Shown: one piece after another, positions 1 through 9,332 of the stretch | Numbering within the stretch: the first letter of the stretch is position 1 | Layout of the letters: each line of letters starts with the position of its first letter | Assembly (NCBI RefSeq): GCF_000485595.1 | Contig: NW_014577118.1 | Span: 263,703 to 284,210 of the forward strand | From: Priapulus caudatus | Taxonomy: Eukaryota > Priapulida > Priapulimorpha > Priapulimorphida > Priapulidae | DNA length: 20,508 nt | Reading direction: 5' to 3' | Position numbers and translations under genes: made by a program | Notes under the pieces: model-generated | Told to the model about the DNA's origin: nothing | The model's database searches: none | What the model saw: the letters and a program-made list of their open reading frames with translations, nothing else

Positions 1-1671
1 CACATCCATCCATCCATCCATCCATCCATCCATCCATCATCCATTCCATCCATGCCAATCATCCATCCAATCCATCCATCCATCCATCCATCCATCCATC
101 CATCACCATTCCATCCATCCTCCATCCAATCCGATCACAGATCCATCCATCCATCCGCTCCATCCATCCATCCATCCATCCATCCACTATCCATCCAATC
201 CATCAAGCCACATCCATCCATCCATCCATCCTTCATATCATCCATCCATCCATCCATCCATTCCATCATCCATCCTATCCATCCATCCATCCATCCATTC
301 CATCCATCCATCCATCCATGCCATCCATCATCCAATCCATCGCATCCATCCATCCATCCATCCATCAATTCCATCCATCCATCATCTCATCCTCCATCCA
401 ATCCACTCCATCCATCCACTCCAATCCATCCCATTCCATCCATCCATCCATCCATCCATCCATCCATCCATCCATCCATCCATCATCCATCCATCATCCA
501 TTCCATCCAATCCATCCATCCATCCATCCATCCATCCATCCATCCATCATCCTCATCTCCATCCATCATCCATCCATCATCCTATCCATCACCATCATCC
601 ATCCATCCATCCATCCATCCATCCATCCATCCACTTCCATGGGGCATCCATTCATCCATCAGTCCATCCTCCATCCATCCAGTCCATCCGATCCATCCAT
701 CATTCCATCCATCATCCAGTCCATCCATCCATCTACATCCATCCATGCCACTCTCCATCCATCCATCCATCCATTCCATCCACCCCCCCCCCCCCCCCCC
801 CCCCCTTCCATCCATCCATCCATCCAGTCATCCATCCATCCATTCGCCATCCATCCATCCATCCACGTCCATGCCATCCATCCGTCCAATCCATCATCCA
901 TCCATCCATCCATCCAATCCAACCATCCATCCATCCAGTCCATCCATCCATCCATTCCATCCAGCATCCATCATCCATCCATCCATCCATCAGTCCATCC
1001 ATCCATCCATCCATCCATCCATGTCCATCCATCCATCCGATCCATCTCATCCATCATCCATCCATCCATCCATCCCCATCCATCCATCCATCCTATCCAT
1101 CATCATCGCATCCATCCATCCATCCATCCACTCCATCCTCCATCGCATTCCATCCATCATCCATCATCCATCCAATCCATCATCCACATTCCATCCATCC
1201 ATCTCCATCCATCCATCCATCCAATCCATCCACCATCCATCCATCCATCCATCCCATCCATCATCCATCATCCATCCATCCATCCATCCATCCACCATCC
1301 ATCCATCCATCTCCATCCATCCATCCATCCATCCATCCATCCATCCATCCTCCATCCATCCATCCATCCTATCCTCATCCATTCCGATCTCCATCACCAT
1401 CCATCCAGTCCATCCATTCCATCCATCATCCATCATCCATCCATCATCCATCCATCCATCCATCATCCATCCATCATCGCCAATCCATCCATCCATCCAT
1501 CCATCCATCCATCCATTTCCATCCATCCATGCCATCCATCCATCATCCATCCATCATGCCATCCATCCATCCATCCATCCAGCCATCCATCCATCCATCC
1601 ATCCATCCATCCAATCCATCCCATCCATCCATCCAGTCCATCCACCATCCATCATCCATTCATCATCCATC
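1..1671. repeat. Degenerate (CCAT)n microsatellite
   Basis: Almost every position fits a CCAT tetramer, interrupted by one-base slips such as CCATTCC, CCAATCC and CATCATCC. Because the period is 4, it translates as repeating His-Pro-Ser-Ile on the plus strand and Met-Asp-Gly-Trp on the minus strand. This explains the long open frames, which are not genes. The array starts at or before the window edge. Its slips contrast with the nearly perfect inverse repeat (GGAT)n at 15066-15208. Confidence 0.97.
783..805. repeat. Poly-C tract of 23 bases inside the CCAT array
   Basis: An uninterrupted run of C lies within the tetranucleotide array. Homopolymer runs this long are error-prone in sequencing, so the true length is uncertain. 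On the minus strand it is a 23-base G run. Confidence 0.9.
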
Positions 1672-1694
1672 TAGTCAATCTGTCTCCGAAAACC

Positions 1695-1743
1695 GGCACG
1701 CACGCACGCACTTCACGCACGCCACGCGCACACACACACACAC
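1695..1743. repeat. (ACGC)n followed by (CA)n
   Basis: Short ACGC units with slips pass into a pure CA run. They join the CCAT array to the CT-rich block. Similar ACGC/CA arrays recur at 7833-8119 and 10593-10684, so this motif pair is common in this genome. Confidence 0.9.
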
Positions 1744-1749
1744 CTCTTT

Positions 1750-1899
1750 TTCGCTCTCTATTTCTCCCGCCCAACGACAGTTTTCTCTCTCTCGCTCGTG
1801 CTCTCTCTCTCTGTCTCTCTCGCTTCTCTCTCGCTCGTCGCTCTCTCTCTCTCCTCTGCTCTCTCTCTCTCCTCTCTCTCTCTCTGCTCTCTCTCTCTA

Positions 1900-1957
<58 letters not shown>

Positions 1958-2009
1958 CCATCTCGCTCTCTCTCTCTTTTCTCTCTCTCTCTCTCTCCCC
2001 TCTCTCTCT
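1750..2009. repeat. CT-rich microsatellite at the outer edge of the left arm
   Basis: Mostly CT dinucleotides with scattered CG, TG and CC breaks; nearly pure polypyrimidine. It abuts the unique part of the left arm and corresponds in position and complement to the GA tract at 20351-20508. It is therefore probably part of the inverted repeat. Confidence 0.93.
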
Positions 2010-2015
2010 CTTTTA

Positions 2016-3010
2016 ATTCCCACACTTCCTCTCACCCTCTAATAGCTTACGAGGTTTACTCCTAACATGATTTTCTCGAAAGGGAAAATATTCAAGTAAG
2101 CGAGCCAACGTAAGTAATACCGAGAAGGATTTCCAGCACTACCTATTTCGTACGCTTGCACGTCTATATACCTGTTGACCTGCGATGTATATAGACGGAG
2201 AAGGGGGATAACGTGAAAAATATGACGACGACGACAATGAAAGTACTTTGAACCGCGCAGGCAAACTAATTAGCTGGCAAAATATTCCACGGCTGTTTCT
2301 GATTCTGCTCAACAGCTGCGTTAACTGCCACCGCACTTCTGCGCAAACTAGCTTCTTGTACATAAAAAACGCTCCACAATTCCCCGATTAGTTTGCCAAC
2401 CAGAAGCCTTCTGTTTGCCAACTGGCGTCAATTTAATTGAGATGGGTATTTCAAAAAAGGTGGAACTTATCACCGAGCATCGCTCGATGCGGTCGCAAAA
2501 TGGTTTTAGTTTCCGGTTACTTTAAAACCCCCGACGTACAAACGACGCCTGCCTCCCCCTCCCGCCTCCACGGGACAGAAAGGCCAACTAAAACTACGGG
2601 CCAATTTTTCCCCCAACAAAATTTCGAACCGCCAAATATACCTGATTGGTGTCATGCACGATGCAGCGCCGGCCCTTCACGCACGTCAGATGTAGACGAC
2701 GCGAGAGCGATCGCCGCGGGTAGGCGTGAGCACTTCCTTTGCTCGCCGCGGCCGCCTCTCCCTCGACACAAGCTTGCTCATTACGCCACGGGCGGACCTC
2801 CCTCTCGCGTTAGCGGCCGAGCGGCGTTTCATCCGACACTAATTTAATCACGTAACAAGTCCGAACACATCCGCAATTAGGACGCAATCGCCATCGCAGC
2901 TGGTCGAATTTCGAACTTTAAGTAGTCTCGTCATTTAGCAAAACTTGATACAGCTCACTCGGGCCGTCTATTTAGTGTTCGCGGACCTCGGAATCCATCG
3001 CATTCCGGCG
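2016..3010. other. Outer low-copy block of the left arm, no gene recognised
   Basis: About 1 kb of non-repetitive sequence, copied inverted at roughly 19367-20345. Short open frames exist on both strands but do not stay aligned between the two arms, because 1-base indels shift them. A minus-strand frame starting at 2363 and a plus-strand frame in the right arm both begin MYKKLVCA and then diverge through frameshifts. I see no known domain. Confidence 0.6.
2161..2197. other. 11-bp stem hairpin (left-arm copy)
   Basis: CGTCTATATAC at 2161-2171 and its exact complement GTATATAGACG at 2187-2197 enclose a 15-base loop. The same hairpin is intact in the right arm at 20164-20200. The stem is perfect in both copies despite the indel noise around it. 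Confidence 0.85.
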
Positions 3011-3055
3011 TTCTCTCTCTCTATTTCTCTCTCTCTCTCTCTTTCTCTCTCTCTA

Positions 3056-3118
<63 letters not shown>

Positions 3119-3138
3119 CTTTCTCTATTTCTTTCTTT
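3011..3138. repeat. (CT)n microsatellite flanking the nested hAT-like element
   Basis: Long CT runs with TTT breaks. It forms the left flank of the hAT-like element at 3139-4069, which appears to have inserted into or between CT-rich DNA. The right-arm counterpart is the GA tract at 19257-19366. Confidence 0.93.
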
Positions 3139-4069
3139 CAAGGGCGTCTAAGTGACAAGTGACGCCTCAAAAAATAAGAGCGAAAATTAGGAATTTTGGG
3201 TGAAAAATAATATTGTTAATAGGAAAATTTGTTGCGTTTAGATGGCTTCCAACACCCCTACAGCCATCCCGATCCACGCACAATGTAGGTTTTATAATTA
3301 TATACATATTTTGAGTTACTCACATTTCCTGCGAACAATTATTTTGAGGTTTAATTGAGATTGCATGTAAAACATTGATATAGCAGTTTTACCATGCATA
3401 GCACCCATACATGTTAGCTATTCAAAATAGTATGACGTACATGTATACATGGGCGGACGGCTTTTTGAAAAAGTGGGCAGTTCAGTAGAAATAAAGGCCA
3501 CTTTTATAAAAGGTGCGAAGGCCAGCTTAGCGACGTGTCTTAAGGCACGTTGCCACTTAGGGGGGGGGGGACCATCCCCTAAGAAAATTTAAAAAATGGA
3601 TGAATTCTGAAGAGCCATCTGACAGCTAATTTTGATGTCTAGATGCAAGATGCGAATTTCCAAATTTTTAAGCCAGAAATTATGCTTTTATGTGTTTTCC
3701 TCTTTTTGGGCTAAAAAAGGCGAGGTGCCGACCCCCGTGGTCCCCCTTCTGGCATACAATACCACATCCAACTGGAGAAACAACTTTACTGAATAAAATC
3801 TGTGATAGTAAAGATGTATATACGTTAATTTAAAGTATAGAGGGTGGAGTCTGGGGTCCTCCCTAATAAATTTTTGAAATTGGCCCGTCACCTGAAATGT
3901 ACAATTCTTTGCATTCTGAAAGGGATACATTACAATTCTGGATTCATAAAAAATGAATAAAGCCCGCAAAAAATAGGAAAAATAGGATTTGTCAGAAAAT
4001 CAGGAGAAATAGTAATTGCCCAACAATATGGAAAAATATGGCAAAAAATAGCGCAACTTAGACGCCCTG
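3139..4069. mobile_element. Nested non-autonomous hAT-like element (left-arm copy)
   Basis: The termini are inverted: CAAGGGCGTCTAAGTGAC at the left (one extra A) and ACTTAGACGCCCTG at the right. The right-arm copy gives cleaner ends, CAGGGCGTCAAGT and ACTTGACGCCCTG. A CAGGG start is typical of many hAT-superfamily termini, which make 8-bp target duplications. Here the flanks are CTTTCTTT and CTCTTCTC, both in CT-rich DNA, so no duplication can be shown. The 931-bp interior has no long open frame and no transposase motif that I recognise, and includes G-run and GACCCC-rich segments. Assignment to hAT rests on the termini only. Confidence 0.6.
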
Positions 4070-4500
4070 CTCTTCTCTCTCTCTTTGTCTCTCTCTCTTC
4101 TCTCTCTCTCTCTCTCTCTTCTCTCTGTCTCTCTTCTCTCTCTCTCGTTATCTATCTATCTCTCCTCTTTCACATTTCTCTCTCTGTAGTGTCCTCTCCA
4201 CCTCTCTGTCACGCTCTCGCTTCGCTCCCCTTCGCGCAGTCCCCTGCCTCTCGCTCTTTCGCATGCCTCGCTCCCCTTCTTTAATCTATCTTTCTACTTC
4301 GCCCCTGACACGTTCTCTCTCTACTTCTAGCTCTCTCTCTGCTCTTTTTCTCGTCCTCTCCTCTCCTCTCTCTCTCGCGCGCGCTGGTCTCCTCGCTCCC
4401 TTCCCTCCTCTTTTCGCTCCCTCCCTCCCTCGCCTCTCGTTCCTTTCTTTCTCTCCTCTCGCTTTATTCATTCTTTTCTTTTCTTCGTCTCACTCTTTAT
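4070..4500. repeat. Long CT-rich polypyrimidine tract
   Basis: About 430 bases that are overwhelmingly C and T: pure CT runs first, then mixed CTCC/CTTC with TCGC breaks. The complement appears in the right arm as GA-rich DNA at 17935-18347. Its length and strand asymmetry are compatible with intramolecular triplex formation, which is inference. Open frames across it are low-complexity Ser/Leu/Pro read-throughs. Confidence 0.9.
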
Positions 4501-6447
4501 ACCTAGTGCGCCTCTTTTTTTCCTGCCACTCACGTTTGCCAACTCCGCACCGCCATTCAAGACACCAGCGTGCGCACGGGGAACCGAGTTGCGAATTTGG
4601 TTCCATTTAGCACAGAGTGGGCGCCTACGACCGGAGGCAGTCGCGGCAGTTCGTTTTATCTTGCCATGCAATTTTAATACACGTTTTGTAATGATTTCAG
4701 CTATAGGACTTCGAGCTAGTTGCAGGCAAGCAGCGACATTCACAGTGGAGTTCAAAGGCCGTTCGCTTGCTCTTTCGCAAAACGCTTACGTACGTGTGCG
4801 CTACGTGAATCATACGCAGAGGTTCATTTAGCCGGTGTGCCCAACGGAGCGGCTGATTAGGTTTTCTATACACCAGCTACTTTACTCCGAAAGCCAGTAG
4901 ACGCGAATCTACACATCAAAGGGCATTCTACATTACTAACATGAATGTAGCATGTCGAACAAGAAGCCAAAATAACGAAGCCACATTAAAACGACCAGCG
5001 TGAGACAGCGAGGGTGGATCAAGTAAGACGGTTATTGTCGCTTACGTCAAAGGTTTTGACATAATTATTCATTCATGGTTAGATTTGTTTATTAATTAGC
5101 GCAATTGAGGTTATACACTCAGTAATCCCACAAGCACTGGAAGCTGCCCATTTAGAATCGAGGTAGACCACAGTGAGTCATGTATGAAGCAAGTAATTGA
5201 CACGAATTTAACACACTAGATTTCACAAATTCGGCGGCTTCCAACACGCGACACGCTTAAACTATACCATACACGAATCTAGTAAATAAAATGAATTAAT
5301 TAATTCTCAAATAAATCGAAAATAATAAAATATAGCAACTTGGATTCTCACCAATTAAGCCGGCATTTATTACTGATTACGCCAGTAAAATTACCACACG
5401 CTTGTTCTTGTTTTTGCAATAAAAGAACATAGAACGCAACACCTTCAATTGTCGTGACAACTGCCACTGTAACCAGTGCCACAGACAAAAGTGCACCCCA
5501 ATTGATGTTGTGGGTCTTTTTAGACTGGTACAGAATTCTTATCTACTTTATGACAAGTTACCATTGACAAGGTATACGAATATGATCTCGCCTAGAAAAA
5601 AAAGAAAGAAAACAAAAAAGTCCACAAAGATCAAAAGTTCAATCGCTTGCATATAATTCGATGAAAGTGACGATGTTTACAGTGTTTCTAAACACGTTGG
5701 CCTCACTGTAGGCACTTGCTCTGACGCGACAACACCAATAAGGTATTGTAATGGTCGCGTAAAAAATCTTAACAGTCAGAGAAGCTGTTACAAATCCTTT
5801 TTTTAAGCTGCGATGCCAATATAACGGCAGCAGTACGTAAAATCGTGCCCTCAGCCACGTGCACTTTCACCAGCAGTTATGCACGAATACACGTAGTATT
5901 AGTACGCTGCTTCATGGCATTGCCGTCGTAAACGGCCTGGCGCGCGTTATTGATGGATAATCTCTCTTCTCGTGGAGATCGTAAACGTCAAATGAAACAC
6001 AAAGGGGTATGATATTTATTTCCCTGAACATATCGTACTTGCCTCGCTCGCTCGTTGGCACTTGCTTGGTTGACTCACCCGTTGGCATTTTTATTGCGGA
6101 CAGTCGGCAGACGACGCGAGGAAATTTCGCGTTGTATTTGCTTTACCGCTATTTTATTACGTGGCATCTGGCCTTATTACTGCGTCCAGGGCCCCCGGCG
6201 TTTTCAGTCAGTTAATCAAATGCGCGCGTGCGCATGCGCCGAGCGAGATTTTAAAGTTCCGAGTCGTCACAGTATTACGACTCAAACGGGAGAGATAAGG
6301 ACGCGTCGATTGTGTGGTATAGTTACATTCATTGTGCGGCGGAATCGCAGTTATCGTTCATTTGCTGTCGTCCATCGTAACCTCCGTAGCATCGCGAAGC
6401 TGGGCCGTATGATATATAAAAGAGATGTTTTAATTAAGTTTATTTGC
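4501..6447. other. Inner low-copy block of the left arm, no gene recognised
   Basis: About 1.95 kb of mixed-composition sequence, AT-rich at 5020-5430 and GC-richer at 5900-6400, copied inverted at 16044-17935. A 160-codon plus-strand frame at 6055-6537 runs past the arm boundary. Its right-arm counterpart is broken by shifts, so I do not call it a gene. I see no splice-linked exon series or domain. Confidence 0.55.
6413..6422 (+). promoter_or_regulatory. TATA-box-like motif facing the spacer (left arm)
   Basis: TATATAAAAG fits the TATA consensus and is kept in the right arm as CTTTTATATA at 16063-16072, so both copies point inward to the spacer. No transcript start or gene follows within view, and such motifs arise readily in AT-rich DNA. 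Confidence 0.15.
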
Positions 6448-6469
6448 ATATCGTCCCACCAGACGATAT
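6448..6469. other. Hairpin at the inner boundary of the left arm
   Basis: ATATCGTC at 6448-6455 pairs perfectly with GACGATAT at 6462-6469 across a 6-base loop. It lies within 3 bases of where arm homology ends. The right arm has the same stem at 16022-16043. A small palindrome at the edge of an inverted duplication can mark a breakpoint or an element terminus; which applies here is unknown. Confidence 0.8.
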
Positions 6470-6532
6470 CGGCCCATCAGACCGATGTTAGGTGGGCCAA
6501 GTCGCTCGAACCAACGCAGTCTATAAACCATC

Positions 6533-7081
6533 TATAACTATAACTATAACTATAACTATAACTATGACTATGACTATAACTATAACTATAACTATAAACT
6601 ATAACTATAACTATAACTCATTAAACTATAACTATAACTATAACTATAACTATCACTATAACTATAACTATTAACTATAACTATAAACTATAACTTAACT
6701 ATAACTATACTATAACTTATAACTATAACTATAACTCATAACTAGTAACTATAACTATACATATAACTGATAACTATAACTAAACTATAACTATAACTAT
6801 AACTTATGACTATTAACTATAACTAATAACTCTACCTAAACTGATAACTATAACTATAACTATAAACATAACTATAACTATAACATAACAATTAACTATA
6901 CTATACTATTACTATAACTATAACTATTAACTATAACCTATACTCTAACTATAACTATAACTATAACTATAACTTAACTTATAACTATACTATAAACTAA
7001 TAACTTAACTAATGACTATACTATAACTATAACTATAACTAATAATTAACTATACTATAACTATAACTATAACTATAACTA
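6533..7081. repeat. TAACTA hexamer satellite
   Basis: About 550 bases of tandem hexamer ACTATA (TAACTA; complement TAGTTA), with many one- or two-base slips and a few variants such as ATGACT and AACTCA. It begins about 60 bases inside the spacer. It has no counterpart next to the right arm, where a TTAGGG-like cluster lies instead. The six-base period matches telomere repeats, but the motif is not TTAGGG. Confidence 0.95.
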
Positions 7082-7110
7082 TGTCTAATCTACATTAAAA
7101 TGTTTAAATT

Positions 7111-7250
7111 ACACTGTCAAACCTGCGTTATAGAGGTCACCTCTATAGAACGGTCTGCGAAGGCCACTTTCAGCGTCGCCATTGAGTTCAGTTATACAGT
7201 CACGCCACTCATGTAGAACGGGCACTTGTTTAAAATGGCCACTCTTGGCG
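7111..7250. mobile_element. Possible pogo/Tigger-like terminal fragment
   Basis: The segment starts ACACTGTCAAACCTGCGTTA and goes on with CACCTCTATAGAACGG, later echoed by GTAGAACGGGCACTT and AAATGGCCAC. Invertebrate pogo/Tigger-type short elements often carry GTCAAACCT-CTATA-AACGG-CACTT wording in their termini; this is from memory and was not searched. I see no matching inverted end downstream, so at best one terminus is present. Confidence 0.3.
7129..7147. other. 19-bp palindrome TATAGAGGTCACCTCTATA
   Basis: Two perfect 9-base arms surround a single central C. It includes AGGTCA, a nuclear-receptor half-site sequence, and is probably a by-product of the terminus-like repeat described for 7111-7250 rather than a regulatory site. 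Confidence 0.6.
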
Positions 7251-7832
7251 TTTCCTCTTATTTACTGGCTTGGTTGTATCCGCGATAAAAGACGAGATGC
7301 GTGACGTATCTAATTGTTAAATAAACGAACGCGCTTATAAATAGTTGTAACTACATTTGTTAACACGCGCGCGCACACGCGCGTGCAGCCCTGGAGTACC
7401 TATCAGTCAGTAAATAGCCCAATACAAGAAAACACCACTCAACCACACATCCGCGCGTGCGAAGCCGGGTTTTGGCGCGGGCAAACGGAGATTAGGAGTG
7501 TGAACTTCCCCTGAAACACTCGTTCAGCAGAGCAGCCAAAGTAATGTAGCATTCATTCATCATGCCATTTAGTTGTCATCTCGAAAACAGTAATCGCACC
7601 TGTAATGCAACATAAGCTACTTCGCTGCGCCATCTACTTCAGAGACTCTCGACGCTTCCGCCTGCACCTATACGCTACGACCGCATATCTTACCACGGTA
7701 ACAGCGGCAACAGCAGCGGGTTTAGCACCGACACCTTGTTCTTCTGTTGTGAGAAAGCTCTCTATAGCTCGTGTGTCCGCAGAGCGTTGCGTGAGGCCTA
7801 ATGCAGCTGCCATGCACAAAGCTTCTAGCTTT

Positions 7833-8119
7833 CGCACACACACACGCCACGCACGCACGCACGCACGCACGCACGACACGCACGCACGCCACGCACGCAC
7901 GCACGCACGCACGCACCACGCACGACGCTACGCACACACACACCACACACACAGACACACACACACACCACACACGCCACCGCGCACGCGCACGCCACAC
8001 ACACACACACAGTGACCACACCACGCACGCCCGCAACGCACGCACGCACGCACGCACGCCGCACGCACGCAGTCGCACGCACGCACGCACGCCCACGCTA
8101 CACACACACCACACACACA
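7833..8119. repeat. (ACGC)n and (CA)n compound array
   Basis: Alternating ACGC-rich and CA-rich stretches with slips. All long frames here are Arg/Thr/His/Ala or Val/Cys/Ala read-throughs on either strand. The alternating purine-pyrimidine composition could favour Z-DNA. Confidence 0.95.
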
Positions 8120-8177
8120 ATATATAGTAGTATAAGAAGGAGAGAAGCGATGAGAGGAGAGAGAGCTAGGTCGGTAC

Positions 8178-8236
8178 GATAGATAGGTAGATAGGCTAGA
8201 TAGCATATTATAGATATGATAGATAGATAGAATAGT

Positions 8237-8272
<36 letters not shown>

Positions 8273-8410
8273 CTAGATAGATAGATAGATAGATAGCTAG
8301 TAGGATAGATAGATAGATAGCATAGCATAGGATAGATAGCAAGATAGATAAGATAGATAGATAGATAGATTAATAGATAGATAGATTAGATTGAGATAGA
8401 TAGATAGATC

Positions 8411-8450
<40 letters not shown>

Positions 8451-8474
8451 CGATAGCGGATAGATAGATAGGAT
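8178..8474. repeat. (GATA)n microsatellite
   Basis: Tandem GATA with many insertions and deletions (GATAGA, GATAGAA, GATTAGA). The minus strand reads as Tyr-Leu-Ser-Ile repeats, which explains the open frames there. GATA arrays are common in animal genomes. Confidence 0.95.
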
Positions 8475-8597
8475 GGAACAGGACAGCAGAGACAGACAGA
8501 CAATTCAAACGAACGCGACAGCTAGAAATAGTAGATATGGATGCATTGATGTTGGTATGCTTATATGCACGCCTTGAATTAGGGGGAACCGATCTGA
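8475..8597. other. Short unique segment before the TA-flanked element
   Basis: About 120 bases including a brief GACA run at 8490-8501. No gene is seen. Confidence 0.5.
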
Positions 8598-8599
8598 TA

Positions 8600-8711
8600 G
8601 TCCTACGGTCGCTTGGTCCTACGGTCGTTGCGTCCTACGCGGTCGTTGGTCCTATCGGGGTCGTTGGTCCTACGGGGTCGTTGCGTCCTACGGGTCGTTG
8701 GTTCCTACGGT
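8600..8711 (+). repeat. 16-bp minisatellite, left terminus
   Basis: About seven copies of GGTCCTACGGGTCGTT with 1-base variants (TTGC, GCGG, ATCGGGG). It is the direct-orientation half of the inverted pair. Confidence 0.9.
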
Positions 8712-9245
8712 TATTAGTAATGAGCGGTTAGAGTGAATGACCAATTTTTGTAAAAATCACAATGCAGCGTTTATTTTTATTTTGTATTTTGTTATTTATT
8801 TTTTATTTAAATTTCTAAAAAGTTTTGTTCCCCATTTTTATATGTATGTGGCTTTTCACTATGATTGAAGCTATCGCACCAGACAGGAGTGGAGGGAGGA
8901 AGAAGAAAAGAATTCTTAAGACTATTTCAGTGTCATTCACCTCGAGACCTTATCACAAAATTTCATTCACCCACGACAAAATTCCTTATGTTTTGGGCTA
9001 GTTTCAGTTCACCTCAAAATGAATTTCATTCACCCTTGGTGAAACATACACCAGTTTTAACTGAAGTGCTGGTTAGTACACTTAACAGGCCAGTCCAGCC
9101 TAATTATTTTTATTGTTGTATTCATTTATTATAAGTTTAATTGTGCATAGCGTATTTTTGTATCGTGCACCGGTAGGGACAACATTGGTCGTGGCTAATT
9201 AAACATTAAAAATAAATAAATTAAAAAAATCTTATTAAAAACCGT
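8712..9245. other. AT-rich interior of the TA-flanked element
   Basis: The first part and last 50 bases are A/T-rich and roughly complementary to one another. The middle carries repeats of TTCATTCACC at 8932, 8961 and 9024, with a TTCACCC-type palindrome at 9029-9043 (TTCACC, 3 bases, GGTGAA). A plus-strand frame of 89 codons at 8865-9134 shows no recognisable domain. I call no gene. Confidence 0.5.
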
Positions 9246-9332
9246 CAGGACCAGACGACCCGTAGACGACGACCCGGGATCCAGCGACCCGGTAGGACCA
9301 AACGACCCGTAGGGACCAACGACCCGTAGGAC
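9246..9332 (-). repeat. 16-bp minisatellite, right terminus (inverse)
   Basis: Five or six copies of AACGACCCGTAGGACC, the exact complement of the left unit, with indels. The outermost unit ends GGAC just before TA at 9333-9334. Confidence 0.88.

Larger units (their letters stand above)
2010..6472 (+). repeat. Left arm of a giant inverted repeat
   Basis: This segment matches the reverse complement of 16019-20350 from end to end. Anchor pairs seen by eye include the ATAGACGG hairpin at 2161/20164, GATGGCTTCCAACACC at 3241 against its complement near 19137, the ACACCAGCGTGCGCAC match at 4562 against about 17866, TAGACTGGTACAG at 5522 against 16917, and ATATCGTCCCACCAGACGATAT at 6448 against 16022. 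The order is conserved throughout with no large insertion or loss. Homology stops sharply after GATATCGG at 6472. The arm holds no recognised coding region. It could be the long terminal inverted repeat of a foldback-type element, or a segmental inverted duplication. Confidence 0.95.
7084..7832. other. Low-copy spacer stretch, no gene recognised
   Basis: About 750 bases between the hexamer satellite and the ACGC/CA array. It holds the possible pogo/Tigger-like fragment at 7111-7250 and a CG/CA alternating patch near 7362-7386. A plus-strand frame from 7605 opens in mixed sequence but most of its length runs into the ACGC repeat, so it is not supported as a gene. Confidence 0.5.

Noticed and set aside
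52-1674. A 540-codon frame rich in His-Pro-Ser-Ile, overlapped by a 574-codon frame at 318-2042
   Set aside because: It is the direct translation of a 4-bp repeat, and open frames appear in several phases and on both strands. No start context, domain or non-repeat segment supports a protein.
6055-6537. A 160-codon gene in the left arm
   Set aside because: It crosses the arm boundary into the spacer, and the right-arm copy is frame-shifted. No domain is recognised.
8600-8711. CRISPR-like array
   Set aside because: The 16-bp units are directly adjacent with no unique spacers, and the context is eukaryotic.
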